This document shows positions 27,789 to 36,855 of a stretch of DNA of 64,000 bases, in pieces. Origin of the DNA: Pseudomonas hygromyciniae (GTDB lineage Bacteria; Pseudomonadota; Gammaproteobacteria; Pseudomonadales; Pseudomonadaceae); assembly GCF_016925675.1 (NCBI RefSeq), contig NZ_CP070506.1, positions 2,602,501-2,666,500 on the forward strand, given 5' to 3'. Positions within the stretch are counted from its first letter, which is position 1. Every line of letters begins with the position of its first letter. The notes beneath the pieces are model-generated. The model searched no databases. It saw nothing but the letters and a program-made list of their open reading frames with translations, and was not told where the DNA came from. The position numbers and the translations under genes were made by a program.

Positions 27789-28436
27789 ATGCCCCTTTCC
27801 CTGGCGCAGATGCGCCGCAACTACACCCTGTACGGTTTGCGGGATGACCTGGTACAGGACGATCCCCTCGTGTTGTTCGGCCAGTGGCTGGAGCAGGCAC
27901 GCAAGACCGAAGTGGCGCCGGTGGAGGCCAACAGCATGGCCCTGGCCACGGTCGATGCCCAGGGCCGCGCCCATTGTCGGATTCTGTTGCTCAAGGGCTT
28001 CAGTGCCGAAGGCTTCACCTTTTTCGGTCACTACCAGAGCGCCAAGGGTCAGGAACTGGCGAGCAACCCCAGCGCGGCCATGACCTTTTTCTGGCCGGGC
28101 CTGGAGCGTCAGGTGCGCATTGAAGGCACCGTCACGCGCCTGGCGCCGCAGCTGTCCGACGATTACTTCCACTCGCGGCCGCTGGCCAGCCAGATCGGCG
28201 CCTGGGCGTCGCCGCAAAGCCAGCCTCTGACCCATCGCGCGGAGCTGGAAGGGCGCCTGCGCGACGTCACCCAGCGCTTTGCCGGCCAACAACCGCCGCG
28301 CCCGGAGGAGTGGGGTGGCTATTGCCTGCAACCCGAGCGCGTGGAGTTCTGGCAAGGCCGCCCCGACCGCCTGCACGACCGCCTCGATTACCGTCGCCAC
28401 GCCGGCACCTGGCAGCGCAGCCGCCTGGCCCCCTGA
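27789..28436 (+). CDS. pdxH: Pyridoxamine 5'-phosphate oxidase
   Basis: FMN enzyme that makes pyridoxal 5'-phosphate from PNP or PMP, the last step of vitamin B6 synthesis and salvage. At 215 residues it has normal length, with the typical N-terminal [13 protein letters not shown]-binding [19 protein letters not shown], and the C-terminal [26 protein letters not shown] lies upstream of ATG 27789. It sits between norR and the molybdopterin genes without an evident functional link. Confidence 0.95.
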   Translation: MPLSLAQMRRNYTLYGLRDDLVQDDPLVLFGQWLEQARKTEVAPVEANSMALATVDAQGRAHCRILLLKGFSAEGFTFFGHYQSAKGQELASNPSAAMTFFWPGLERQVRIEGTVTRLAPQLSDDYFHSRPLASQIGAWASPQSQPLTHRAELEGRLRDVTQRFAGQQPPRPEEWGGYCLQPERVEFWQGRPDRLHDRLDYRRHAGTWQRSRLAP

Positions 28437-28528
28437 ATCCGCCTAGAGGTACCTCCTCGGAGGAATAGGCCCGCCGGCCTTTGCGGTGCAGGCTTGGGCC
28501 ATTGCTCATTTATCCCGGGATTTTCACC
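28437..28528 (+). other. Structured leader upstream of moaB
   Basis: The 92-nt region before moaB contains a CCTCCTCGGAGG hairpin and a GGCCC ... GGGCC arm enclosing GCCGGCCTTTGCGG. This could be an RNA control element for molybdenum-cofactor genes. I cannot match it securely to the known Moco riboswitch. Confidence 0.3.
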
Positions 28529-29083
28529 ATGGCACACCTGACTCAACGCAATTTTGTCTCACTGAACATCGCCGTCCTGACCATCAGCGACACACGCAAC
28601 TTTGACAACGACACCTCCGGGCAAACCCTGTGCGACCGCGTGCAGGCGGCCGGGCACGAACTGATCGACCGGGCCCTGGTGGTGGACGACATCTACCAGA
28701 TCCGCGCACGCATTTCGCAGTGGATCGCCGACCCACAGGTGCAGGTGATCCTCACCACCGGCGGCACCGGCTTCACTGCGCGGGACAACACCCCACAAGC
28801 GGTACTGCCGTTGCTGGACAAACATGTCGAAGGCTTTGGCGAGCTGTTTCGCCAGGTCTCCGTGCCAGAGATCGGCATGTCGACCCTGCAATCACGCGCG
28901 CTGGCCGGCATGAGCAACGGCGTGCTGGTGTGCTGCATGCCCGGCTCCCCCGGCGCGTGCCGCACCGGCTGGGACAAGATCCTCCTGGGGCAATTGGACA
29001 GCCGCACCGGGCCGTGCAATTTCGCCCCGCACCTCAAGCCCCAGGCTGCGCAAGCGCTAGCACCCTGCGAGGCGCGGTCATGA
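28529..29083 (+). CDS. moaB: Molybdenum cofactor biosynthesis protein MoaB/Mog type
   Basis: A 184-residue MoCF-domain protein thought to adenylylate molybdopterin before molybdenum insertion. Motifs seen are TISDTRNFDNDTSGQ near the N terminus, ILTTGGTGFTARDNTPQAV and the MPGSPGA loop. The start is ATG 28529 (AHLTQRNFVSLNIAVL follows). It overlaps moeA by 4 nt (ATGA), so the two are coupled. Moco is needed by nitrate reductase, which suits the surrounding denitrification genes. Confidence 0.9.
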   Translation: MAHLTQRNFVSLNIAVLTISDTRNFDNDTSGQTLCDRVQAAGHELIDRALVVDDIYQIRARISQWIADPQVQVILTTGGTGFTARDNTPQAVLPLLDKHVEGFGELFRQVSVPEIGMSTLQSRALAGMSNGVLVCCMPGSPGACRTGWDKILLGQLDSRTGPCNFAPHLKPQAAQALAPCEARS

Positions 29084-30315
29084 GCCTATCGGTGTGTGAA
29101 AGTGGCGAATTGATCCCGGTGGACGAGGCCATCGAGCGCCTGTTGGCCCAGGCGCCACCCCCACCGTCCACCCAGCAGGTGAAAACCGCCCAGGCCTTGG
29201 GCCGGGTGCTGGCCAGCGATATTTTTTCCCCGGTCAACCTGCCGGCCTGGGACAACAGCGCCATGGACGGCTACGCGCTGTGTGCCGCGGACTTGCCGGC
29301 CGAGGGCGGCTACCTGCGCCTGGCCGGGCGCATCGCTGCTGGCGACGCCGCCGCGACGGCGTTAAGCAGCGGGCAGACCATGCGCATTTTTACCGGTGCT
29401 CCCTTGCCGTCCGGGGCCGACACCGTGGTACCCCAGGAGCGTTGCCGGGTCTATGGCCAGCGTATCTGGTGCCCACCCATGCGCGCCGGCGAACACGTGC
29501 GCAAGCAGGGTGAAGAAGTGACCCAAGGCGCCTTGCTGCTGCCGGCCGGCAAGCGCCTGCGCGCCCAGGAGTTGGGCTTACTCGCGGCGGCCGGCCTGGC
29601 TCAGATCAAGGTCTACCGACCGCTGCGGGTGTGCCTGTTGAGCAGTGGCGATGAACTGCGTGAGCCGGGCGATCACCTGGCGCCGGGGCAGATCTACAAC
29701 AGCAATCGCCACTGCCTGGCAGCACTGCTGCAAGGCTGGGGTGTGGAAGTGCATGACTATGGGGTGATGGCCGACGAACTGGCCGTCAGCCGCGATGCGT
29801 TGACCTTGGCCTCTTCGGAATGTGACCTGCTGCTGACCTCTGGCGGAGTGTCGGTGGGCGAGGAAGATCACCTCAAGCAAGCCATCAAGGAACTGGGCCG
29901 CGTGGATTTCTGGCGTTTGGCGATCCAGCCGGGCAAACCCCTGGCATTTGGTGACGTGGCGGGCAAACCGTGGATCGGCTTGCCCGGCAACCCGTCGGCG
30001 GCGCTGATTACCGCGTTGGTGGTGGTGCGCCCGTTTCTGTTGCGCGCCCAGGGTGTGACTGAGGTCACGTCGGTGCCGATGTTGCTGCCCGCCGATTTTA
30101 CCTGGACCCAGCGCAACCGCCGCCGCCAATACCTGCGCGCACGCCTGGCGCCGGGCATCGATGGCCAGGCGCGCGTCACCCTGCACCCACGGCAAAGCTC
30201 GGCGATGTTGAGCGCGGCGTGCTGGGCCGATGGTTTGGCGATTGTGGAGCGCGAACAGTTGGTGGAGAAGGGCGGCCTGGTGCGGTTCGTGTCTTTTGCC
30301 GAATTGATGCAGTAA
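29080..30315 (+). CDS. moeA: Molybdopterin molybdenumtransferase
   Basis: Inserts molybdate into adenylated molybdopterin to complete the molybdenum cofactor; cytoplasmic, 411 residues. Signatures are PAWDNSAMDGYAL, RIFTGAPLPSGADTVVPQE, the MoCF motif LLLTSGGVSVGEEDHLK, and GLPGNPSAALI. The ATG at 29080 overlaps the moaB stop. ubiU follows 55 nt downstream. Confidence 0.94.
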   Translation: MSLSVCESGELIPVDEAIERLLAQAPPPPSTQQVKTAQALGRVLASDIFSPVNLPAWDNSAMDGYALCAADLPAEGGYLRLAGRIAAGDAAATALSSGQTMRIFTGAPLPSGADTVVPQERCRVYGQRIWCPPMRAGEHVRKQGEEVTQGALLLPAGKRLRAQELGLLAAAGLAQIKVYRPLRVCLLSSGDELREPGDHLAPGQIYNSNRHCLAALLQGWGVEVHDYGVMADELAVSRDALTLASSECDLLLTSGGVSVGEEDHLKQAIKELGRVDFWRLAIQPGKPLAFGDVAGKPWIGLPGNPSAALITALVVVRPFLLRAQGVTEVTSVPMLLPADFTWTQRNRRRQYLRARLAPGIDGQARVTLHPRQSSAMLSAACWADGLAIVEREQLVEKGGLVRFVSFAELMQ

Positions 30316-30370
30316 CTGTCGGCGGTAATCAATGTGGTGTTGGTGATGTATTTTCTGATGAGGATCAACC

Positions 30371-31366
30371 ATGCAACTGGTCTGCCCGGCAGGGAACCTG
30401 CCTGCGCTTAAAGCCGCCGTGCGCCAAGGTGCCGATGCGGTGTATGTGGGGTTTCGCGATGACACCAACGCCCGGCATTTTGCCGGGTTGAACATGGACG
30501 ACAAACAGTTCGACGGCGCCGTCGCCCATATCCGCCAGCACCAGCGCAAGCTGTATGTGGCGGTCAACACCTACCCGCAGCCCAAAGGCTGGGAGCGCTG
30601 GCAACGGGCAGTGGATCGCGCCGCCGACCATGGCGTGGATGCGCTGATTGCAGGTGACCCGGGCGTGCTGCAGTACGCCAGCAGCCGTCATCCGCAGATG
30701 GCCTTGCACCTCTCGGTACAGGGTTCGGCGACCCATGCGGCAGCGTTGCAGTTCTACGCCGAGCGCTACGGCATCCGCCGTGCGGTGCTGCCACGGGTGC
30801 TGTCGCTGGCCCAGGTCAAGCACGTGGCTGCCAGCAGTTCGGTGCCGATCGAGGTCTTCGGTTTCGGCAGCCTGTGCATCATGGCGGAGGGCCGGTGCCA
30901 TCTGTCTTCGTACATCACCGGCGAATCCCCGAACCTGTGCGGCGTGTGCTCGCCGGCCAAGGCCGTGCGCTGGAGCGAAGACGCCGACGGCCTGAGCGCA
31001 CGCCTGAGCGAAGTGTTGATCGACCGCTATACCCCGGACGAACCGGCGGGCTATCCGACCCTGTGCAAGGGCCGTTTCATGGTCGATGGCAAGCGCTTCC
31101 ATGCCCTCGAAGAACCCACCAGCCTCGATACCCTGGACCTGATCCCCGAGTTGATCGCCATGGGCGTGGAAGCGGTAAAAATCGAAGGCCGCCAGCGCAG
31201 CCCGGCGTATGTCGAGCAAGTCACCGGGGTCTGGCGCGCCGCGCTGGACGCCCACCGCAGTGCGCCGGAACGCTTTGTGGTCAAGGACCAGTGGCGCAGC
31301 GTGCTGGCCGGTCTATCCGAAGGCAGCCAGACCACCCTGGGCGCCTACCATCGTTCGTGGCAATGA
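30371..31366 (+). CDS. ubiU: Oxygen-independent ubiquinone hydroxylation protein UbiU (U32 peptidase family)
   Basis: With UbiV it forms a 4Fe-4S heterodimer that hydroxylates the ubiquinone ring without oxygen. The protein is 331 residues. Cysteines fall at 169, 176, 193 and 232 (LCIMAEGRC, GVCSPAK, TLCKGRF), exactly the positions reported as cluster ligands in E. coli UbiU. GAGG precedes the ATG. It is the first of three tightly packed ubiUVT genes in the denitrification region, which makes sense for quinone supply during anaerobic respiration. Confidence 0.93.
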   Translation: MQLVCPAGNLPALKAAVRQGADAVYVGFRDDTNARHFAGLNMDDKQFDGAVAHIRQHQRKLYVAVNTYPQPKGWERWQRAVDRAADHGVDALIAGDPGVLQYASSRHPQMALHLSVQGSATHAAALQFYAERYGIRRAVLPRVLSLAQVKHVAASSSVPIEVFGFGSLCIMAEGRCHLSSYITGESPNLCGVCSPAKAVRWSEDADGLSARLSEVLIDRYTPDEPAGYPTLCKGRFMVDGKRFHALEEPTSLDTLDLIPELIAMGVEAVKIEGRQRSPAYVEQVTGVWRAALDAHRSAPERFVVKDQWRSVLAGLSEGSQTTLGAYHRSWQ

Positions 31367-31376
31367 GGAACCGCAC

Positions 31377-32267
31377 ATGAAACTCAGCCTGGGACCGGTG
31401 CTGTTTTATTGGGATAAGCAACAACTGGGGCAGTTCTACTCCGAGATGGCCAGCTTGCCGCTGGATGTGATCTACCTGGGGGAAACCGTGTGCTCCAAGC
31501 GTCGCGCGTTCAACCTTGATCAATGGTTGGGCCTGGGCCGCGAATTGCAGGCGGCGGGCCACGCGCAAATCGTGCTGTCGAGCCTGACCCTGATCGAGGC
31601 CGCATCGGAGCTGTCGAGCCTGCGCCGCCTGTGTGACAACGGCCAGGTGCTGGTCGAGGCCAATGACATGGGCGCCGTGCAACTGCTTGCCGAGCGCAAG
31701 CTGCCCTTTGTCGGTGGGCCGGCGTTGAATTTGTATAACGGCCATGCCCTGGTGCAACTGCTGGATGCCGGGATGATGCGCTGGGTGCCGCCGGTGGAGT
31801 GCTCGGCCGCGCTGATTGGTGATGTGTTGGAGCAGGTGCGTGAATTGGGTCGGCCGTTGCCGGAGGTTGAAGTCTTTGCCTATGGGCACTTGCCCCTGGC
31901 CTACTCGGCGCGCTGCTTCACTGCCCGAGCGGAGAACCGGCCCAAGGATGACTGCCAGTTCTGCTGCCTGAACTACCCCGATGGCATGGCCTTGACCAGC
32001 CAGGAAGGGCAGGCGCTGTTTACGTTGAATGGCATCCAGACCATGTCGGCGGATGTCACCAACCTGCTGGCCGACTATCCGGGGCTTGTGAGTTGCGGCG
32101 CCGACCTGCTGCGCCTGAGCCCAAGGGCGCAGGGCATGCTGGGCATCGTCGACGCTTTTGATCGGGTGCGCCAGGGCGCCACGCCGCCGGTATTTGTCGA
32201 AGGCTGCAATGGCTACTGGCATGGTCAGGCCGGGATGTTGCGGGTCGAGGAGGTGGGGCTGTGCTGA
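31377..32267 (+). CDS. ubiV: Oxygen-independent ubiquinone hydroxylation protein UbiV
   Basis: Partner of UbiU, 296 residues, U32 peptidase-like fold. Cysteines at 39, 180, 193 and 197 (ETVCSK, YSARCFT, DDCQFCC) match the 4Fe-4S ligands reported for E. coli UbiV. The start at ATG 31377 follows GAGGAACCGCAC, 10 nt after ubiU. It overlaps ubiT by 7 nt. Confidence 0.92.
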   Translation: MKLSLGPVLFYWDKQQLGQFYSEMASLPLDVIYLGETVCSKRRAFNLDQWLGLGRELQAAGHAQIVLSSLTLIEAASELSSLRRLCDNGQVLVEANDMGAVQLLAERKLPFVGGPALNLYNGHALVQLLDAGMMRWVPPVECSAALIGDVLEQVRELGRPLPEVEVFAYGHLPLAYSARCFTARAENRPKDDCQFCCLNYPDGMALTSQEGQALFTLNGIQTMSADVTNLLADYPGLVSCGADLLRLSPRAQGMLGIVDAFDRVRQGATPPVFVEGCNGYWHGQAGMLRVEEVGLC

Positions 32268-32737
32268 ATCGTAAGCAATGGCTGCTCAAGGGCGCCGACC
32301 GCTTATTGCCGCTGATGCGCAAGGTGCCGTTTGTGGTGCAGCGCCTGGCGCTGCAACAGGCATTGAATCGCTGCCTGGCCGAGCCCTTGGGCGATGGCGG
32401 CTTTGAACTGCTGCGTGGGCGCTGGATGTGCCTGCGCATTCCCGACCTGGGCTTGCGCTGGTACCTGACCCTGAGCCGCGACGGGCTACGCATCGCCGAA
32501 CGGGCCGAGGCCCAGGTGACCATCAGCGGTAACTGGCGCGAGTTCCTGTTATTGGCCAGTCGGCAGGAAGATCCGGACACCTTGTTCTTCCGCCGGCGGT
32601 TGGTGATCGAGGGGGATACGGAGTTGGGGTTGGGCCTGAAAAACCTGATCGACAGCCTCGACCCGGACGTGTTGCCGCCCTGGTTGTGGCGCAATCTGGA
32701 ACGGGCCGGTAAAGGCCTGGCGACAGGAGCTGCCTGA
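32261..32737 (+). CDS. ubiT: SCP2-domain ubiquinone synthesis accessory factor UbiT
   Basis: A 158-residue SCP2 lipid-binding-domain protein that replaces UbiJ under anaerobic conditions by binding ubiquinone precursors. The SCP2 core is seen in WYLTLSRDGLRIAERAEAQVTISGNWREFLLLA. It starts at GTG 32261, overlapping the ubiV stop, so translation is coupled. Confidence 0.88.
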   Translation: MLNRKQWLLKGADRLLPLMRKVPFVVQRLALQQALNRCLAEPLGDGGFELLRGRWMCLRIPDLGLRWYLTLSRDGLRIAERAEAQVTISGNWREFLLLASRQEDPDTLFFRRRLVIEGDTELGLGLKNLIDSLDPDVLPPWLWRNLERAGKGLATGAA

Positions 32738-32739
32738 TA

Positions 32740-32965
32740 CCCCTGTGGCTAGAGGGCTGGCTATGGATAGGGGGCTTGTTGTGGCGAGCGGGCTTGCTTG
32801 TGGCGAGCGGGCTTGCCCCGCGCTGGGCTGCGAAGCAGCCCCAAACCCTGCGCCCTCGGTCTCTCTGATACAACTCAGCGATCTTGTTGGGGCTGCTGCG
32901 CAGCCCAGCGGGGGACAAGCCCCCTCGCCACAACAAGCCCCCTTTCCATAGCCAGCCCCCTAGCC
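32740..32965. repeat. REP-like palindromic repeat cluster
   Basis: Between ubiT and ampC, GTGGCGAGCGGGCTTG is repeated twice and followed by CCCCGCGCTGGGCTGCGAAGCAGCCCC. Inverted copies (GGGCTGCTGCGCAGCCCAGCG, AAGCCCCCTCGCCACAACAAG) follow downstream. No gene is present. The convergent genes on either side suggest a termination role. Confidence 0.82.
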
Positions 32966-32989
32966 ACAAACAAGCGCGGTGCTATGGGG

Positions 32990-34132
32990 TCATTGCTCCA
33001 TGGCCCGCAAGATCGCATGGGCCGCTTTCACCCGTTCGGCATTGGGGTAGTTCTTGTTCGCCATGATCACCACTCCGATGCCTCTGCTCGGCACATAAGC
33101 GATATAGGCACCAAAACCACCGGTCGAGCCGGTCTTGTTCACCAGGGTGTTGGCGCGCAGTGGCTGTGCCGGTGTCAGCCACTTGACCGGGTGCGGTTCC
33201 ATGGCCATGGGCGTCGAGTTGCCAGCTAGCAGTTCGTCGACACTCAGCGGGTAAGGGTACATCTCCCAGCCGAGTCCCTGGGTAGTGTTGCCCACGGTGT
33301 AATAACCCGTGTGCGTGGCGGCAATCGCCTGTTGTAGCGGCTGCTCCAGCGAAGTCGGGTTCATGTTCAGCGCCATGTAGCGAGCCAGGTCGGCAGGGCT
33401 GGTTTTCACGCCGTAGGCTTCGCTGTCCAGTGCGCCTGGGCTGACGCGCACCGGCTTGCCGGCCTTGTCATAACCCTGGGCGTACAGGCCCATTTGTGCC
33501 TTGGGCACCGTGAGATAGGTGTGTTTGAGCCCAAGCTTGGGCAGCAGGGTCTGTTCCATCGCCACGTCGAAAGGTTGCTGCAGGCTTTGCGCCGCCAGGT
33601 AGCCGAACAGGCCCAGGCTGGGATTGGAATACTGGCGCTGGGTGCCGGGTGCGAAAGCGGCTTTCCAGTGCTGGAAGTAGCCGATCATCTGCTGGGCATT
33701 GTCCGCCTCGTTGGGGAACTGCAACGGCAGCCCGCCTGCGGTGTAGGTGCCCAGGTGGAGCACGCTGATGTGGTCGAACAGGCTGCCGCGCAAGGCCGGC
33801 AAATAGTCGCTGGCCGGGGCAGAGAGCTTCAGCTTGCCGGTGGCCTGGGCATAGCCGGCCAGGGTGGCGGCGAAGGTCTTGCTCACCGAGCCGATCTCGA
33901 ACAGGGTGTTTTCGCTGACGGGCTGCTGGCTGTCCTTGGCGGCGATACCGTAGTTAAAGTATCGGGCCTTGCCGTCCTGCACGATGGCGACTGCCAGGCC
34001 GGGAATTGCCTGTTGCTGCATCAGGGGCTTGACGGTGGCGTCCACCACCTGGCGCAGAGTGTCGGCGGCCATGCAGTTGCCGGCGCCGAGCAATAGGCTG
34101 AGAATCGTGACGTTACGCACGTGTTGGTACAT
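32990..34132 (-). CDS. ampC: Class C beta-lactamase
   Basis: Periplasmic serine beta-lactamase (AmpC cephalosporinase), 380 residues with a signal peptide (NVTILSLLLGAGNCMAA). All active-site elements are present: S82-V-S-K85, Y168-S-N170 and K333-T-G335 (precursor numbering from ATG 34132). The frame extends to 34381 but ATG 34132 gives the normal precursor. It is divergent from an AmpR-type regulator, the classical inducible arrangement. Confidence 0.95.
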   Translation of the reverse strand: MYQHVRNVTILSLLLGAGNCMAADTLRQVVDATVKPLMQQQAIPGLAVAIVQDGKARYFNYGIAAKDSQQPVSENTLFEIGSVSKTFAATLAGYAQATGKLKLSAPASDYLPALRGSLFDHISVLHLGTYTAGGLPLQFPNEADNAQQMIGYFQHWKAAFAPGTQRQYSNPSLGLFGYLAAQSLQQPFDVAMEQTLLPKLGLKHTYLTVPKAQMGLYAQGYDKAGKPVRVSPGALDSEAYGVKTSPADLARYMALNMNPTSLEQPLQQAIAATHTGYYTVGNTTQGLGWEMYPYPLSVDELLAGNSTPMAMEPHPVKWLTPAQPLRANTLVNKTGSTGGFGAYIAYVPSRGIGVVIMANKNYPNAERVKAAHAILRAMEQ

Positions 34133-34264
34133 GATGAGGTCGCTTCCATGAGGATGATCGGATGTATCACGGCCTGCGCAGGCGTGGCCAAGATAGGCAG
34201 TTTTCCGACCCTGGACAACCGATGATATCTCGCACCAGTCATTAGAAAAATTTGGGCTTAAACC

Positions 34265-35149
34265 ATGTTGCGTTCCCATCTGCCCCTTAACGCACTGCGT
34301 GCGTTCGAAGCCTCCGCCAGGCATTTGAGCTTTACCCGGGCGGCCATCGAGCTGTGCGTGACCCAGGCGGCGGTCAGCCATCAGGTCAAGAGCCTGGAGG
34401 CACAGCTCAACGTCACGCTGTTCAAGCGCCTGCCCCGTGGCCTGATGCTCACCCGCGAAGGGGAGACATTGTTACCGGTATTGCGCGAGTCCTTCGACCG
34501 TATTGCCCAGACCCTGGGCCAGTTCCAGGCCGGGCACTACCGCGAAGTGCTGACGGTGGGCGCGGTGGGCACGTTCGCGGTGGGCTGGCTGCTGCCGCGC
34601 CTGGCGGATTTCCAGGCGCGCTACCCGTTTATCGATCTGCGCCTGTCGACCCATAACAACCGCGTGGATGTGGCAGCCGAAGGTCTGGATTATGCAATCC
34701 GCTTTGGCGCCGGCGCGTGGCATGGCACCCACGCCTGTGAGTTGCTGGCGGCGCCGCTGACGGTATTGTGTGTGCCGGCGATTGCCCGCCAGTTGCAAGG
34801 CCCGGGCGATGTGCTCAAGCACACGTTGTTGCGCTCTTATCGGGCGGATGAGTGGAGCCTCTGGTTCCAGGCCGCCGGGTTGCCCGCCGACACCCTGGTG
34901 CCGCGCAGTATCGTGTTCGACTCCTCCCTGGCGATGATGGAAGCGGCGTTACAGGGCAATGGCGTGGCCCTGGCGCCGGCAATGATGTTCTCGCGCCAGT
35001 TGGCCCAGGATGTGATCCGCCAGCCGTTCGAGGTGGGGATCACCACGGGTAGCTATTGGCTGACGCGCTTGCAGTCGCGCGCAGAAACCCCTGCCATGCT
35101 GGCGTTCAGGCAATGGCTGGAGGAGGTGACGGCGATCGAGCTGGCTTGA
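34265..35149 (+). CDS. ampR: LysR-type regulator of ampC (AmpR)
   Basis: A 294-residue LysR regulator with the AmpR/GcvA-type N terminus (LPLNALRAFEASARHLSFTRAAIELCVTQAAVSHQVKSLE). AmpR senses cell-wall muropeptides and switches ampC between repression and activation. It is divergent from ampC across 132 bp, where the shared operator would lie. The identification rests on family plus arrangement. Confidence 0.9.
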   Translation: MLRSHLPLNALRAFEASARHLSFTRAAIELCVTQAAVSHQVKSLEAQLNVTLFKRLPRGLMLTREGETLLPVLRESFDRIAQTLGQFQAGHYREVLTVGAVGTFAVGWLLPRLADFQARYPFIDLRLSTHNNRVDVAAEGLDYAIRFGAGAWHGTHACELLAAPLTVLCVPAIARQLQGPGDVLKHTLLRSYRADEWSLWFQAAGLPADTLVPRSIVFDSSLAMMEAALQGNGVALAPAMMFSRQLAQDVIRQPFEVGITTGSYWLTRLQSRAETPAMLAFRQWLEEVTAIELA

Positions 35150-35156
35150 GCGCCCT

Positions 35157-35353
35157 TGTTGTGGTTGTGGCGAGCGGGCTTCTTGTGGCGAGCGGGCTTG
35201 TCGGAACGCCGCATCGCCCGCGCTGGGCTGCAAAGCAGCCCCAAAACCTGCACCCTCGGTCTATCTGATACAACTCAGCGGTCTTATTGGGGCTGCTTCG
35301 CAGCCCAGCGCGGGCGATGCGGCGTTCCGACAAGCCCGCTCGCCACAACCGCA
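35157..35353. repeat. REP-like palindromic repeat cluster
   Basis: Same family as at 32740: GTGGCGAGCGGGCTTGTCGGAACGCCGC on one arm and GCGGCGTTCCGACAAGCCCGCTCGCCAC on the other. Together they form a ~190-bp inverted structure between the convergent ampR and dienelactone hydrolase genes. Confidence 0.85.
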
Positions 35354-35375
35354 ACCGCAACACCAACATTACTGA

Positions 35376-36263
35376 TCAGGCAAGGTACTTGCGGAACCAC
35401 CCCAACGTGCGCTCCCACGCCAGGTTCGCTGCCGCTTCGTCGTACCGTGGGGTCGAGTCGTTGTGGAAGCCATGGTTGGCGCCCTTGTAGATATACCCTT
35501 CATAGGTCGTGCCAGCAGCCTTCAAGGCGGTCTCATAGGCCGGCCAGCCTTCGTTGATCCGCGTGTCCAACTCGCCAAAGTGCAACATGATCGGCGCCTT
35601 GATCTTCGGCACGTCCTTGGCGTCGGGTTGGCGTCCGTAGAACGACACCGCCGCGCCCAGTTCCGGGTAGGCCACTGCCGCCGCATTGGTCACGCCACCG
35701 CCGTAGCAGAAGCCGGTGATCCCCACTTTGCCGGTGCTGGCGTCGTGGTGCATCAGCCATTCGATGGCGGCGAAGAAGTCATTCATCAGCTTGGTCGGGT
35801 CGACGGTCTGTTGCAGTGCCACGCCTTTTTCATCATTGCCGGGGTAACCGCCCACCGAGCTGAGGCCATCGGGGGCCAGGGCAATAAATCCGGCCTTGGT
35901 CAGGCGTCGGGCGACGTCTTCGATATAGGGGGTGAGCCCACGGTTTTCGTGCACCACCACCACCGCCGGCCGTTTGCCCTCGACCTTGGCCGGGCGCACC
36001 AGGTAGCCACGCACTTGGCCATTGCCCTTGGGCGAGGGGTAGGTGATGTAGTCGGCAACGATGTCCGGATCGGTGAACTTCACCTGTTCGGCCAGGGCGT
36101 AGTTGGGGCTCAGCGAGGCCAGCAACGCCGAGGCGGTCAGCCCGCCAAAGGTGAACAGGGCCGCACGGTCGAGAAACTCGCGGCGGTTGATCTTGCCGTG
36201 GGCATAGCCGTCGTAGAGTTCCAGCAGTTCAGGGGCGAAGTCTTTGGCGGTCAGGCGAGGCAT
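35376..36263 (-). CDS. Dienelactone hydrolase family protein, twin-arginine exported
   Basis: An alpha/beta-hydrolase of 295 residues. The catalytic nucleophile is the cysteine of GFCYGGG, with the acid in ELDTRIN and the histidine in GANHGFHND. The N-terminal part has NRREFLDRAALFTFGG followed by a hydrophobic stretch, which looks like a Tat signal, so export to the periplasm is likely. Dienelactone hydrolases open lactone rings in chloro-aromatic breakdown, but many family members have other substrates. Monocistronic. Confidence 0.85.
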   Translation of the reverse strand: MPRLTAKDFAPELLELYDGYAHGKINRREFLDRAALFTFGGLTASALLASLSPNYALAEQVKFTDPDIVADYITYPSPKGNGQVRGYLVRPAKVEGKRPAVVVVHENRGLTPYIEDVARRLTKAGFIALAPDGLSSVGGYPGNDEKGVALQQTVDPTKLMNDFFAAIEWLMHHDASTGKVGITGFCYGGGVTNAAAVAYPELGAAVSFYGRQPDAKDVPKIKAPIMLHFGELDTRINEGWPAYETALKAAGTTYEGYIYKGANHGFHNDSTPRYDEAAANLAWERTLGWFRKYLA

Positions 36264-36308
36264 CGGCAGGCTCCTATAGCGGCGTGTGGCGTTGAATGTA
36301 GACCATTG

Positions 36309-36803
36309 TCAGGTTTGCCGGCCATGGGCGGCGTTCGCCAGTTGCCCGGTATCGACCCGCACGAAGATCGAATCGCCCATCGCCGTCAGCACTCCATCGG
36401 CGTACACCTCGCATACCACGCGGCTCTTGCGCCCGACCTCACCCTCGACCCTGGCGCGCAAAGTCAGTGGCACACCCATTGGGGTCGGCTTGATAAATTT
36501 GATGCCCAGGTTGCCAGTCACGCAGTCGATGCGGGGCAGTACACCCGGTTCGCGCTGTTCGGCACGGTAGTGATAGGCCATGGCCGTCCAGTTGGAGTGG
36601 CAATCGACCAACATGGCGATCAGGCCACCATAGACCAGGTCCGGCCAGCCGCAATATTGAGCCTCGGGCAGGTGCTCGGCGACGATGTGGACACCGTCTT
36701 CATCCCAGCGGCTTTGGATGTGCAGCCCATGGGCATTGCGCGGGCCGCAGCCGTAACAGACGCCGTCTGGCGCGGTGGTGTCTTGCAGGGAAGGGGTGTG
36801 CAT
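36309..36803 (-). CDS. PaaI-like hotdog-fold thioesterase
   Basis: A 164-residue acyl-CoA thioesterase-like protein. The hotdog signature is LVYGGLIAMLVDCHSNWTA, preceded by an unusual cysteine-containing N terminus (GVCYGCGPRNAHGLHI) typical of one PaaI subgroup. The substrate is unknown. It is on the same strand as the hydrolase, 45 nt upstream, but the pair need not be functionally linked. Confidence 0.8.
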   Translation of the reverse strand: MHTPSLQDTTAPDGVCYGCGPRNAHGLHIQSRWDEDGVHIVAEHLPEAQYCGWPDLVYGGLIAMLVDCHSNWTAMAYHYRAEQREPGVLPRIDCVTGNLGIKFIKPTPMGVPLTLRARVEGEVGRKSRVVCEVYADGVLTAMGDSIFVRVDTGQLANAAHGRQT

Positions 36804-36855
36804 CGTCGATCCTTATTGTTCTGGGGCCAATCCACGAGCCTAAAGGCGCGCCCCC

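Noticed and set aside
30355..30368. CTGATGAGGATCAA, a 13/14 match to the ANR/DNR box just before ubiU
   Set aside because: It ends 2 nt before the ubiU start codon and contains the ribosome-binding site, so it is too close to act as an activator site and is probably chance.
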